Below, in pieces: positions 7,988 through 17,050 of a DNA stretch of 64,000 bases; the stretch's first letter is position 1, and the number at the start of each line of letters is the position of its first letter. The position numbers were made by a program, and so were the translations under genes. Source of the DNA: Labrenzia sp. 011. Lineage in GTDB: Bacteria; Pseudomonadota; Alphaproteobacteria; Rhizobiales; Stappiaceae. A model generated the notes under the pieces. That model was not told the origin of the DNA and searched no databases. It saw only the letters and a program-made list of their open reading frames with translations. Where the stretch lies: positions 216,038 to 280,037 of the forward strand of contig NZ_QCYM01000004.1 in assembly GCF_003075075.1 (NCBI RefSeq), written 5' to 3'.

Positions 7988-8136
7988 TTATAGCGCTGAT
8001 TGAGGTTTCATGAAGCGCGGGTTGATCTGAAGCCGGGCGCAAATTCTGCTGCTGCTTCGTGACCAGCCGGAAACACCCGGGCGCCTCTGGCGCTCATTTG
8101 GTTTAAAGAAGCAGGACCCTCTCGGGGGAGAATGAC

Positions 8137-8262
8137 ATGAAGATCAAGAACTCGCTCAAAGCACTGATGACGCGCCACCGGGACAACCGCATGGTTCGCC
8201 GTAAAGGCCGCGTCTACATCATCAACAAGAAAAACCCGCGTTTCAAAGCACGTCAGGGCTGA
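8137..8262 (+). CDS. rpmJ: 50S ribosomal protein L36 (bL36), zinc-free type
   Basis: A 41-residue basic protein starting [18 protein letters not shown] and ending NPRFKARQG. This is the long alphaproteobacterial form of bL36. It contains no cysteine, so the zinc ribbon of the standard 37-38-residue form is absent and zinc independence is expected. Its ribosome-binding site is GGGGGAG eight nt before the ATG. It is monocistronic; an imperfect GC hairpin follows at about 8264-8291. Confidence 0.95.
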   Translation: MKIKNSLKALMTRHRDNRMVRRKGRVYIINKKNPRFKARQG

Positions 8263-8423
8263 GCCCCGCCGCAGCGCTTCGCGTTGCGGGCTTGTGAAAC
8301 ACGTTGCGGGTGAGGCACTTAAGCTGCCGATCCCGGCGCAACGGCGGCTGTTGCAGCCAGTGCGCACGAAGATGTGTCAAATTCCAGGATTGACCACCGC
8401 GTTCAACGATTCATAATCGTCGG

Positions 8424-9086
8424 ATGCGGATTTTTGTATTTGCCCTTCTCTATGTACTGAGCGCGTCCCTGGCGGGCGCACAGACCGTTCCCGAGCTGGG
8501 GCCGGAAGTCGATCCGCCGTCGGCGGAAGATTTCATCCCGCTGCCGGAGGCGCTTCCCCAGGAGGGAGGCAAAGTGGTGGTGGAGGACGCGGATCCGGAC
8601 ACGGAGAAATCCCGTCTCGAGCAGCTTTATTCCGATCTGGCCGAAGCGAAGTCCCCGAAATCCGCCGAACGGATCGCGCGGGAAATCCAGTTGATCTGGA
8701 TGGAATCGGGCAGTGATACGGTCGATGTGCTGATGTCGCGAGCGGGCAGGGCCATCCAGTCGGAAAACGCCGCCCTTGCCCTCGATTTCCTCGATGTGGT
8801 GGTGATCCTGAACCCGTCCTACGCGGAGGGCTGGAACCGCCGTGCGACCGTCCATTACATGCGTGAGGACTTCGGCAAGTCCCTTGTCGATATCGAGCGC
8901 ACGCTCGCCCTGGAACCACGTCACTGGGGTGCCCTGTCCGGACTGGCGATCATCCAGCGCCGCCTGGGCTTCGAGGAGGAGGCGCTGGTCACCTTTCGCC
9001 AGGCGCTGGAGATCAATCCGGGTCTGGAGAATGCCGCCAAGGCGATCGAGGATCTGGAGAAGGACGCCGAGGGCGAGGGGGTCTGA
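8424..9086 (+). CDS. Exported tetratricopeptide-repeat protein
   Basis: The 220-residue protein has a signal peptide (MRIFVFALLYVLSASLAGAQ) and then about three TPR units between residues 110 and 210, recognisable by AEGWNRRATVHYMREDFGKSLVDIERTLALEP and ALSGLAIIQRRLGFEEEALVTFRQALEINP. It probably acts as a periplasmic scaffold; no catalytic motif is present and the partner is unknown. It is monocistronic and convergent with pyk. Confidence 0.75.
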   Translation: MRIFVFALLYVLSASLAGAQTVPELGPEVDPPSAEDFIPLPEALPQEGGKVVVEDADPDTEKSRLEQLYSDLAEAKSPKSAERIAREIQLIWMESGSDTVDVLMSRAGRAIQSENAALALDFLDVVVILNPSYAEGWNRRATVHYMREDFGKSLVDIERTLALEPRHWGALSGLAIIQRRLGFEEEALVTFRQALEINPGLENAAKAIEDLEKDAEGEGV

Positions 9087-9212
9087 AGACGACCGGTGGC
9101 AGTCCTGACTTCCGACGTCGACCGGAACCCGGGTCTTTGCCCAATTCCGGGCGGAAGGATCCGCTGATCCGGCGCCGTTCCGCAACAGGGCAGCGCGCCC
9201 AGTGGGAATCAC

Positions 9213-9240
9213 AAAAAAAGGCGGCCCCGGGGACCGCCTT
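9213..9240 (-). terminator. Rho-independent terminator of pyk
   Basis: On the minus strand AAGGCGGTCC...GGGCCGCCTT is followed by a T run (A run 9213-9219 on the plus strand). It starts 20 bp after the pyk stop. Confidence 0.85.
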
Positions 9241-9259
9241 CATTCAACCGATTAGACCG

Positions 9260-10696
9260 TCAGATGCCGCCCTGTCCGTCACTGCCGACAAAGGCAATCC
9301 GCAACATGTTGGTTGACCCGGGTGTGCCGAAGGGCACGCCCGCAGTGACGATGATCCGCTGGCCGGGCTTGGCGTATTCTTCCGAATAGGAAATCCGGCA
9401 GGCGCGGTCGATCATGTCGTCCTCGTTGGCCGCATCCTCGCTGACCACGCAATGGAGACCCCAGGCGAGCGAAAGCCGCCGTGCGGTTGCCAGAACGGGA
9501 GAGAGCACGATCACGGGGCAGGCGGGCCGCTCGCGCGCGGCACGCAGGCCGGTGGCGCCCGACGTGGTGTAGCAGACGACGGCAGCCAGATTGAGCGTTT
9601 CGGCAATCTGCCGGGCGGCTGCGGAAATCGCATCCGCCCCGGTGGCTTCCGGCTCGGTCCGCTGCGCATAGATGATATTCTGGTAGTTCGGGTCCCGTTC
9701 CACCTCATGGGCGATCTTGTCCATCGTGGAAACGGCCTCGACGGGAAAGCTGCCGGCAGCCGATTCGGCAGACAGCATCACCGCGTCAGCTCCCTCGAAC
9801 ACGGCGGTCGCCACATCGGAGACCTCCGCGCGGGTGGGGACCGGCGAGGTGATCATGGATTCGAGCATCTGGGTGGCCACCACGACGGGCTTGCCGGCCC
9901 GGCGGCAGGCGCGAGTGATGCGCTTCTGCAGGCCGGGGACCTGTTCCAGGGGCATTTCCACACCGAGGTCGCCGCGGGCCACCATGATGGCGTCGGAGAG
10001 CTCGATGATTTCATCGAGGCGGCCGATGGCCTGGGGCTTTTCGATCTTGGCGAGAACGCCGGCGCGACCGCGGGTGATCTTGCGCACTTCGGCGAGATCG
10101 TCCGGACGCTGAACGAAGGACAGGGCGACCCAGTCGACATTCTGGTCGAGTGCCGCAATGAGGTCCCTGTGATCCTTGTCCGTCATGGCGCTGGTGGCGA
10201 TTTCGGAGTCCGGAACGCTGACGCCCTTGCGGTCGGACAGCTTGCCGCCGACGATCACTTCCGTGACGGCGGAGGTGGCGCTGGCTTTCACGACCTTGAG
10301 CTGTACCTTGCCGTCATCCAGCAACAGCCGGTGCCCCGGTTCGAGAGCCTGGAGGATTTCCGGATGGGGAAGGTGAACCCGGTTGACGTCACCGCCGGAT
10401 TTGTCGGCATCCAGCGTGAAGGATGCGCCGTTCTCGAGCATGACGGGACCGTTGGTAAAGGTTCCCACCCGCAGTTTCGGACCCTGGAGATCTGCAAGAA
10501 TGCCGATCGGTCGTCCGACCTTTTCCTCGACAGAACGGATGCGTTCCACAAGCATCTTCAGACGATCATGATCTGTATGGCTCATGTTGATACGGAACAC
10601 ATCCGCACCGGAGCGGTACAGTTTTTCAATGATGTCTTCGTCTGAGGAGGAGGGACCGAGAGTTGCCAGAATTTTTACTCGCCGGTTTCGCCTCAT
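9260..10696 (-). CDS. pyk: Pyruvate kinase
   Basis: The 478-residue enzyme converts phosphoenolpyruvate and ADP to pyruvate and ATP. Motifs are KILATLGPSS at the N-terminus, FRINMSHTDHDR, ILADLQGPKLRVG, the active-site segment IEKPQAIGRLDEIIELSDAIMVARGDLGVEMP with the metal ligands, and VVATQMLESM. Length matches bacterial pyruvate kinases. Its start overlaps the stop of the upstream DUF1036 gene by four bases (ATGA), so the two are translationally coupled, an arrangement I recall as common in Rhizobiales. Confidence 0.95.
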   Translation of the reverse strand: MRRNRRVKILATLGPSSSDEDIIEKLYRSGADVFRINMSHTDHDRLKMLVERIRSVEEKVGRPIGILADLQGPKLRVGTFTNGPVMLENGASFTLDADKSGGDVNRVHLPHPEILQALEPGHRLLLDDGKVQLKVVKASATSAVTEVIVGGKLSDRKGVSVPDSEIATSAMTDKDHRDLIAALDQNVDWVALSFVQRPDDLAEVRKITRGRAGVLAKIEKPQAIGRLDEIIELSDAIMVARGDLGVEMPLEQVPGLQKRITRACRRAGKPVVVATQMLESMITSPVPTRAEVSDVATAVFEGADAVMLSAESAAGSFPVEAVSTMDKIAHEVERDPNYQNIIYAQRTEPEATGADAISAAARQIAETLNLAAVVCYTTSGATGLRAARERPACPVIVLSPVLATARRLSLAWGLHCVVSEDAANEDDMIDRACRISYSEEYAKPGQRIIVTAGVPFGTPGSTNMLRIAFVGSDGQGGI

Positions 10697-11214
10697 CGCC
10701 CACCTGTTCCCTGTTGCACGGGTTCGGTCAGCTGAACTGTCCAGCTGCTCTGTTCGCCCGTGTCGATTTCAAAAAAGCCTGTCCGCTCAAAGCCGCGGGC
10801 CACACAGTCTTCAATTCCGCGAATGGTGAATTCCTTTTCCCGGGTGCACATGAACGCCCGGCCTCCCCATTCTCCGAATTGATCGTAATCAACTGCGTAG
10901 ATGTAATAGTAGCGTGACACAAGTGCACCCGGTACCAGCGTTTCGCAGGAATTGGAGGAAAGATTCCACCATCCCTCGGTGACCCAGTCGGTTTTGTCCT
11001 TGTAACCGATGGCCACGCCAACCTGACTGTCGGTCTTGTTACAGAGCCGCAGGTCAGCCTTCGCTTCGTCGCTGGTTGTCGGGAGAAACAGCATGGAGAG
11101 AAGAGCGGCACAGACAGTTTTCAGCGGCGCGCCAACACGTGCCCGAGACCTATCCTGCTTCCGTTCCCCAAACTCAAACATATGCAGTCGTTCACTTTGC
11201 TGCTTTACAGACAT
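10693..11214 (-). CDS. DUF1036 family secreted protein upstream of pyk
   Basis: With the start at 11214 (MSVKQQSERL) the protein has 173 residues; a TTG/ATG-free extension to 11304 is less likely and an ATG at 11181 (MFEFGERK) is a further alternative. A hydrophobic segment (VCAALLSMLFLPTTSDEAKA) serves as signal peptide, followed by the DUF1036 core ADLRLCNKTDSQVGVAIGYKDK, WVTEGWWNLSSNSCETL and YYYIYAVDY. The domain is predicted to be a small beta-rich exported unit of unknown function with conserved cysteines. It is the first gene of a two-gene unit with pyk. Confidence 0.75.
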   Translation of the reverse strand: MSVKQQSERLHMFEFGERKQDRSRARVGAPLKTVCAALLSMLFLPTTSDEAKADLRLCNKTDSQVGVAIGYKDKTDWVTEGWWNLSSNSCETLVPGALVSRYYYIYAVDYDQFGEWGGRAFMCTREKEFTIRGIEDCVARGFERTGFFEIDTGEQSSWTVQLTEPVQQGTGGR

Positions 11215-11589
11215 TCGCTTTTTGCGTTGACGAGGAGTGCTTGTCAACGTCGTTAACAGGATCAGGAGCGCTTTCGCCCAATCTTGGTACCGGAAACCGC
11301 CCACATACTTCTGCCCAAGGGAACGGTCCCCCTCTATGAGGTCAGAAATGGGGCGGGAACATGACCGGATCTCCGGTGTTGGAATTTACCCGTCGATAAA
11401 CCGTGGGAGACGGGAAGGGTCTTGGCAAAACTGCATGTGACTCCAAGGCTAATTCACTGGCCGGGCGGATTTCAGCCGACGCGAATCATAGGCAGGTTCG
11501 GGTCGATCCGGCTTGGTTCCGGGCTCGGTTTGCCGTAAACCTGTGCGGCAGATATTTCGCATCTCCAGAGACCTTCCACGAAACGTGCA
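11215..11589. other. Intergenic divergent promoter region
   Basis: This 375-bp gap separates the DUF1036-pyk unit from the second N-formylglutamate amidohydrolase gene. It holds an inverted repeat GTTGAC-N11-GTCAAC (11226-11248), whose minus-strand TTGACA could be the -35 of the DUF1036 promoter. No further gene is convincing. Confidence 0.5.
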
Positions 11590-12399
11590 ATGACAGATTC
11601 AGCAGCCACGGCCGGCGAGGCCTTTCAGCCGACGGAATATATCGACGGCGACCCCGGGTCAGGCATCCTGCTCCTGTGCGATCACGCGTGCAACGCGGTC
11701 CCGCCGGGCTATGGGAGCCTGGGAGTTCCTCCGGAACAGTTCGAGCGCCATATCGGTTACGATATCGGGGCGCGCGCGGTCACGCTCGAACTGGCCAGGC
11801 GGCTCGGCGCACCGGCCTGTCTGACGACCTACTCCCGCCTGCTGATCGATCCGAATCGCGGCGCTGACGACCCGACCCTGATCATGCGCCTGTCGGACGG
11901 CGCCGTGGTTCCCGGCAATGCGGCGGTGGATGCAGCCGAACGCTCCCGCCGGATCGAGGCCTACCACCGGCCCTATCACCAGCTGATCGCGCGGACACTC
12001 GACACGATGCTGGCCGTGGCTGACCCGCCGGTGATCTTTTCGATCCACAGTTTCACGCCCGTGTGGCGCGGGGTGCCGCGGCCCTGGCATGTGACGGTCC
12101 TGTGGGACAGCGATCCGAGGGCCGTCGAGCCGCTGCTGGCGGGGCTGCGCGCCCAGGAGGGGCTGGTCGTCGCAGACAACGAGCCTTATGACGGGGCTCT
12201 CAAAAACGACACAATGTACCAGCACGCAACGCGCCGGGGATTGGCCCAGGCACTGCTCGAACTGCGTCAGGACCTTATCGCCGACGCGGCCGGCGCGCTG
12301 GAGTGGGCAGACCGGCTGGAACCTGTCCTGAGAGATGTCTCCCGGCTGCCGGAGTGCCGGCAGATCCGGCATTTCAAATCGCGCTGCGACGCCGACTGA
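11590..12399 (+). CDS. N-formylglutamate amidohydrolase family protein (copy 2)
   Basis: A 269-residue member of the same zinc hydrolase family as the copy at 6.1-7.0 kb, but only distantly similar to it. Motifs are ILLLCDHACNAVPPGYG, HIGYDIGARAVTLELARRL, LLIDPNRGADDPTLIMRL, FSIHSFTPVWRG and VADNEPYDG. The HSF...H region and DH motif supply predicted zinc ligands. Context is pyk and DUF1244/gapR, not histidine degradation, so the natural substrate is open. Stop and the next gene are 37 bp apart. Confidence 0.85.
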   Translation: MTDSAATAGEAFQPTEYIDGDPGSGILLLCDHACNAVPPGYGSLGVPPEQFERHIGYDIGARAVTLELARRLGAPACLTTYSRLLIDPNRGADDPTLIMRLSDGAVVPGNAAVDAAERSRRIEAYHRPYHQLIARTLDTMLAVADPPVIFSIHSFTPVWRGVPRPWHVTVLWDSDPRAVEPLLAGLRAQEGLVVADNEPYDGALKNDTMYQHATRRGLAQALLELRQDLIADAAGALEWADRLEPVLRDVSRLPECRQIRHFKSRCDAD

Positions 12400-12436
12400 G
12401 GGCGGGCAGCCTGTTACGGGAAAGGAATTCGAGGGC

Positions 12437-12733
12437 ATGGACGAACAGACCAGAGTGGAATTGGAAGCCGCGGTGTTCCGGCGCCTTGTGGAGCACCTGC
12501 GCGGCCGCACCGATGTCCAGAACATCGATCTGATGAACCTGGCGGGCTTCTGCCGCAACTGCCTGTCCAACTGGTATCAGGACGCGGCCGGGGAAAAGGG
12601 GATCGAACTGGACAAGGCGGCAGCCCGCGAAGTGGTCTATGGCATGCCCTATGACGAATGGAAGGCGAAATACCAGTCGGAAGCCTCGGCGGAGCAGCAG
12701 GCCGCCTTCGAGAAAAACAAACCGCAGCACTGA
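12437..12733 (+). CDS. DUF1244 family protein
   Basis: A 98-residue cytosolic protein (MDEQTRVELEAAVFRRLVEHL...) with the highly conserved core NIDLMNLAGFCRNCLSNWY and REVVYGMPYDEWKAKYQ, diagnostic of DUF1244. The two cysteines in FCRNCLS are conserved and could bind a metal or form a redox pair; no function is established. The ATG at 12437 is preferred over an upstream in-frame start because GAGGGC precedes it and the family begins here. Confidence 0.88.
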   Translation: MDEQTRVELEAAVFRRLVEHLRGRTDVQNIDLMNLAGFCRNCLSNWYQDAAGEKGIELDKAAAREVVYGMPYDEWKAKYQSEASAEQQAAFEKNKPQH

Positions 12734-12883
12734 TGTCGCCGCGGTTTTGCACCGGTGCTGCTTGACGGAGTCGCGCAAGTCTGGCACGGCACGGTCGGAT
12801 TTCAGCGGCTGCCAGGGAATCGTTTCTGGAACCGGCAGCCGGTTTCAACCAACCAAGAAGACGACAGAAGGAGAACTGAGTTC

Positions 12884-13150
12884 ATGTCCGATCCGGGTGG
12901 AGTGGCAGCCGATCAGCTGCGGGCATTCGTGGAACGCATCGAGCGCCTTGAAGAAGAAAAGAAAGTCATCTCGGATGACATCAAGGACGTATACGCCGAG
13001 GCAAAGGGCAACGGCTACGATGTGAAGATCCTGCGCAAGGTCGTGTCGCTGCGGAAAAAGCAGCCGCATGAGCGTGAGGAAGAGGAAGCCGTGCTGGATC
13101 TTTACATGCATGCACTCGGCATGGCCGGTCAGGCACCGTCCGAAGGCTGA
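12884..13150 (+). CDS. gapR: GapR (DUF2312) nucleoid-associated protein
   Basis: An 88-residue protein of alternating charged residues ([36 protein letters not shown], then [31 protein letters not shown]), the complete DUF2312 domain. In Caulobacter GapR forms tetramers that clamp overtwisted DNA ahead of replication and transcription forks and supports topoisomerase action and asymmetric division. The start at 12884 has AAGGAG ten nt upstream. Coiled-coil content is high. A terminator follows. Confidence 0.93.
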   Translation: MSDPGGVAADQLRAFVERIERLEEEKKVISDDIKDVYAEAKGNGYDVKILRKVVSLRKKQPHEREEEEAVLDLYMHALGMAGQAPSEG

Positions 13151-13183
13151 AACGGCTTATCCGGTTCCGGTAATGCAGACAAG

Positions 13184-13213
13184 AAGAGCGGCTCAGACGG
13201 GCCGCTCTTTTTT
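13184..13213 (+). terminator. Rho-independent terminator of gapR
   Basis: AAGAGCGGC and GCCGCTCTT form a 9-bp stem with an 8-nt loop followed by TTTT. It lies 33 bp after the gapR stop, between convergent genes. Confidence 0.85.
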
Positions 13214-13231
13214 CGTTTCCGGCAGGTGCGA

Positions 13232-15085
13232 TCAGCGTGCGAAGCGGACCGGCAGGACAACGATGGCGGGGCCTTCGAACCGGTCGGTGCGCAGTCCGGC
13301 GTAGGGATCGATCTCGAAGCTCGCAGCAACAAAGCGGTTGCCGGGCATCATGACGTTTTCAAGCGCGCGCTGGTTGGGATGGCTCAACCCGGCGAAGGTC
13401 TGATGGCGCGTGGTGCCGGCGCCTGAGAGCAGCGTCGGCGCGGACTTGTCCGGCAGGCTCGCAAAACCGGCGAGCGGGTCGATGATCTGGTCACGCGGTA
13501 TGCGTCCGGACACGGAGGGCAGTTTCCGGCCGTTGGTGGCGGGTGCTGCGGGGCCGGTGCGGCTCTCGGAGCGCTGCTGTGGCACGCCTGCGGATGGCCG
13601 CAGCGCGCTGTTCAGGCTCTGGGGCGCGGCACTCGCGGAGGCATAGGCGAGTGTCGTTTCAGGACGTGGGGCCGGCAGCGGGGAGGGGACCGTTCCCGTT
13701 GCCGCCGCGATTGCGGCTACCGGATCGGAGGCGGTCGCACCATCGGCAAGGCCGAGGGTTTCAGCCGCCGTCCTGGCCGCATTGCTCAGGTCGGTCCGGG
13801 GTTTTTGAACCGGCGCACGGGCGACCTGAAACCGGGCATCGATTTCGTCGCCGGTCGGGGCTGGAGCGCCGGAGTCCAGCGCGAAACGCTGGGCGTCGAG
13901 CGTATTGGGCGCGGGAGGCGGAGCGGCGGCTACCGGAGCCGGCGGTGTGGGCGCTGCGGCCGCTGCGGCTGGTGCCACGTCTTCCGGCTTGAGGATCGGC
14001 TCGGCGCTGGCGACGACGATCGGCTCCTCGGGCGTTTCCGGTTTTTTCTCCAGTACCTTGCGTGTCGGGATCGGCGGATTTTCCAGAACCGGAGAGGCTT
14101 CCGCGGTCAGGGGCGCGGGCGGCTTGGCGCCGACTGCGCCCGGACGCTGGTTCTGTTCACCACGATTGTTGCCGCCAAAGAGGCTGGCGAACAGGTTGCC
14201 GCCACCGGCGGGCTTGTCGTTGCTTGTGGCGACCGGGATCGGGGTTCCGGGTTTGGTCAGGCTCTGGTCCCGGGTGCTGGCGGGACGGGTGCTGGACGCG
14301 GGGCGGCTGTTGGAGGCGACGATTGTCGGCCGTGAGGAGCCGCGGCTGCCGGAGCGCGATTCCGCAAGCGCGAGCTTGTAGCCGCTCAAGGGCTTGCCGT
14401 CGGACGGGATGTGCAGGGTCTTGCCGTCCGGGAAGACCTTGGCGAGCTGCGAACGGGTCATGCGCGGCCAGTGGCGGACCGTGCCGGTATCCATGTGGAC
14501 GAATGGCGACCCCGAACGCGGATAATAGCCGACGCCGCCCACTTGCTTGCGCAGGCCGGTTGCCCGCAGCTTGGCGAGATTGACGCCGGGAATGTAGAAG
14601 TCCATCGCCTTGCCAAGCGTATGCTGGCTGTTTTTCGCAACACCGGAAGAGCGCTTGCGCAGCATGTTGTTGGTTGCCGGAGAGCGGTAACTGGAGACGA
14701 CGTTGATCGGTTCACGGGCGCCGACGTTCTGGTAGACTTCCCAGACCAGATCCAGAAGTTCCGGATCCATCTTGATGATTTCGTTGCGCCGCCAGTCGCG
14801 CAGGAAGCGGTTGGCCTCGCGCAAACCTTCGGGCAGATAGCGGCCGTTTTTCTTGAAGGTGATCGAAACACGCTCTTTGGTATGCGTATTGTACAGCTTC
14901 AGGGTACGGGTTTCCGCCTGTGCGGCACCCGTCAGGAAGGCACACACAATTGCCAGCGCGCCGACCGCTGTTGCAACATCTTTCAGCCAATCGACGGCGT
15001 CGAAATCAAACAACCGTTTACGCAAAATCTGTCTCGCCGTGTTTGATGGCTTCACCCATCCCGTGCTCCCCAGCAGGTGACCCAT
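13232..15085 (-). CDS. DUF882 / peptidase M15-type murein hydrolase with long Pro/Ala-rich tail
   Basis: The 617-residue protein has a membrane/signal segment at residues 36-56 and a DUF882 (YcbK-like, M15 superfamily) domain at about 58-215. The zinc-ligand pattern is visible: His155 and Asp162 in SQHTLGKAMDF and His197 in PFVHMDTG, with SSYRSPATN before them. It is expected to cleave peptidoglycan cross-links or stem peptides in the periplasm. The remaining 400 residues are low-complexity Pro/Ala/Ser-rich, probably a wall-spanning or protein-interaction tail, ending in a short conserved block (FVAASFEIDPYAGLRTDRFEG split over two parts). The start could be slightly further in, as the N-terminus before residue 30 is poorly typical. 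Confidence 0.85.
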   Translation of the reverse strand: MGHLLGSTGWVKPSNTARQILRKRLFDFDAVDWLKDVATAVGALAIVCAFLTGAAQAETRTLKLYNTHTKERVSITFKKNGRYLPEGLREANRFLRDWRRNEIIKMDPELLDLVWEVYQNVGAREPINVVSSYRSPATNNMLRKRSSGVAKNSQHTLGKAMDFYIPGVNLAKLRATGLRKQVGGVGYYPRSGSPFVHMDTGTVRHWPRMTRSQLAKVFPDGKTLHIPSDGKPLSGYKLALAESRSGSRGSSRPTIVASNSRPASSTRPASTRDQSLTKPGTPIPVATSNDKPAGGGNLFASLFGGNNRGEQNQRPGAVGAKPPAPLTAEASPVLENPPIPTRKVLEKKPETPEEPIVVASAEPILKPEDVAPAAAAAAPTPPAPVAAAPPPAPNTLDAQRFALDSGAPAPTGDEIDARFQVARAPVQKPRTDLSNAARTAAETLGLADGATASDPVAAIAAATGTVPSPLPAPRPETTLAYASASAAPQSLNSALRPSAGVPQQRSESRTGPAAPATNGRKLPSVSGRIPRDQIIDPLAGFASLPDKSAPTLLSGAGTTRHQTFAGLSHPNQRALENVMMPGNRFVAASFEIDPYAGLRTDRFEGPAIVVLPVRFAR

Positions 15086-15314
15086 GCTAACTGCAGCAGG
15101 TTAAGAAGTTTTTACCCTAATTTCATTCGCGCAATAATCGTTGCGGAAATACAACGGCGCAACAGGAAATTCGAGAAAAGCCTTCCGCAGATCTGCATAC
15201 CGGCAGAATGCGTCAAAAAATCGTCCGAAGTCCGTCGGTCGGCGAGGGCGATTGGTCAAGGGACCTTCGGCAGGAAATCAGCATATCTGCCGGAGGGCGC
15301 GGGTTCGGGCGGTC

Positions 15315-16862
15315 TCAGGCGGCCGCGTCCTCCAGACCGTATTCCTTCAGCTTGCGATACAGAGTCGACCGGCCGATGCCCAGGCGCTTGGCGACTTCCG
15401 TCATGCGGCCCGAGTAGTGGGTGATGGCGGTGCGAATCATTTCTTCCTCGATATCGGTCAGTTTGCGCACATGGCCGTCCTGATCGAGAGTGCGCATGAA
15501 CCCGAAGGGAGCGGCCTGTTCGAAGCCGGTGCGAGGCGCGGAATGGGCGGCAGGGTCCTGCGGTCTTGCGCCGGTTTGCGCCGGAGGAGCGGGCGCGGGA
15601 GCCGGTGCCGACGCTTCGGCGGGAGCCGCAAGACCGGCGGGAGCGGAGGATGGCGCCGCGGGCTGATCGACAGCGGCGGCGACCTGCGGAAAATCGTGAA
15701 CCGTCAGTTGCGGGCCGTCACACAGGACAACGGCCCGGAAAACGGCATTTTCCAGTTGCCGGATGTTGCCCGGCCAGTGATAGGCCTGAAGCATGGCAAG
15801 GGTGTCCGCGCTCACGCCGGCAACCTGGGGCTTGCGTTCCTCGGCGGCGAATCTGGCCAGGAAATGGCGCGTCAGGGCGGGGATATCCTCACGCCGGTCG
15901 CGCAGGGGCGGAATCCAGATCGGAAAGACGTTGAGCCGGTAGTAGAGATCCTCCCGGAACGCGCCGTCCTTGACCTGATCGATCAGGCGGCGGTTCGTCG
16001 CGGAAATCAGCCGGAAATCCACCTTGACCGGGCGCCGGGCGCCGATCGGATCGATCTCGCCTTCCTGGATGGCCCGCAGCAGCTTGACCTGGACTTCCTG
16101 CGGCAGTTCGCCGACCTCGTCGAGAAACAGCGTGCCGCCGTGGGCTTCCTGGAACTTGCCGACGTGCTTGTCGACGGCACCGGTGAACGCGCCCTTCTCG
16201 TGGCCGAAGAGAATCGATTCAACCAGATTTTCCGGAATGGCGCCGCAATTCACCGTCACCAGAGGCTTGGATTTGCGGTCGCTTGACCCCTGGATGGCGC
16301 TGGCGATCATTTCCTTGCCGACACCGCTTTCCCCCTCGATGAGGATGGGAATATTCGAGGCTGCGGCGCGCTTGCCGAGATTGATCACCCGTTCCATGGC
16401 CGGGGAATGGGTGATGATGTCGGCGAAGGTCAGTGTGCCCGACGCCTGCTTGCGGAACCGGGTGATCTCGTCCTCGAGGGCCGAGGTCTTCAGCAGATTG
16501 CGGATCGACACGTTCAGCCGTTCCGGGGCAACGGGCTTGACGGCAAAGTCCTGGGCGCCGGCATTCATGACGCTGACGACCGTGTCGATGCCGCCATGAG
16601 CCGTCTGGACGATGACCGGCGTGGCGATCCTGTCGCCGCGCAGCCGCTGCAGGACACCGAGGCCGTCCAGTTCCGGCATGACCATGTCCAGGATGATCAG
16701 ATCGATTTCGCTGGCTTCCGGTCCGGTCATGATGCGCACGGCTTCCGCGCCGTTTTCCGCAGTCTTGAACCGGTAGCCGAACTTGACGACCGCTTCCTGA
16801 AGCAGTCGCCGCTGGATCGGATCGTCGTCTACAATGAGAATTTTACCGCTGATAGCTTGCAT
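15315..16862 (-). CDS. Orphan sigma-54-dependent response regulator (NtrC family)
   Basis: 515 residues in three domains. The receiver (7-120) has Asp59 (LDMVMPELDG) and KPV at 109-111. The AAA+ domain (about 146-380) has Walker A GESGVGKE (177-184), the sigma-54 contact loop GAFTGA (224-229) and Walker B GTLFLDEVGEL. A Fis-type helix-turn-helix (VAKRLGIGRSTLYRKLKEYGL) ends the protein. An unusually long Ala/Pro-rich linker lies between AAA+ and helix-turn-helix. No histidine kinase is adjacent, so its signal is unknown. The start at 16862 puts KILIVDDD at residue 8; upstream starts at 16904 or 16946 are possible. Confidence 0.9.
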   Translation of the reverse strand: MQAISGKILIVDDDPIQRRLLQEAVVKFGYRFKTAENGAEAVRIMTGPEASEIDLIILDMVMPELDGLGVLQRLRGDRIATPVIVQTAHGGIDTVVSVMNAGAQDFAVKPVAPERLNVSIRNLLKTSALEDEITRFRKQASGTLTFADIITHSPAMERVINLGKRAAASNIPILIEGESGVGKEMIASAIQGSSDRKSKPLVTVNCGAIPENLVESILFGHEKGAFTGAVDKHVGKFQEAHGGTLFLDEVGELPQEVQVKLLRAIQEGEIDPIGARRPVKVDFRLISATNRRLIDQVKDGAFREDLYYRLNVFPIWIPPLRDRREDIPALTRHFLARFAAEERKPQVAGVSADTLAMLQAYHWPGNIRQLENAVFRAVVLCDGPQLTVHDFPQVAAAVDQPAAPSSAPAGLAAPAEASAPAPAPAPPAQTGARPQDPAAHSAPRTGFEQAAPFGFMRTLDQDGHVRKLTDIEEEMIRTAITHYSGRMTEVAKRLGIGRSTLYRKLKEYGLEDAAA

Positions 16863-17050
16863 TTGCCGGCCGGACCCGTCCCGATTTGTCTCGTTTCGAA
16901 CCATTCTGGTCGCAATTGGGTAAACAAATCGTCCAGGGCAAGGCAAAAAAGTTTGGCATTAGCAATTGCGGGGCCATGCTGGACCGGCCTACTAATTCGG
17001 TACCAGACATGCAGAAGCCTCTCGCAGGCGACCGTTTACCGGAGAAAGAA

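Noticed and set aside
10879..10892. Second FNR-type box TTGATCGTAATCAA
   Set aside because: It lies inside the DUF1036 coding sequence, about 190 bp before pyk, where the bases are explained by codons for Asp-Tyr-Asp-Gln-Phe. It could affect pyk but is most simply coincidence.
15086..15130. CtrA box upstream of the DUF882 gene
   Set aside because: The minus strand reads GTAA-N7-TTAACC, close to TTAA-N7-TTAA but with a mismatch in the first half. One imperfect site is not enough to call.
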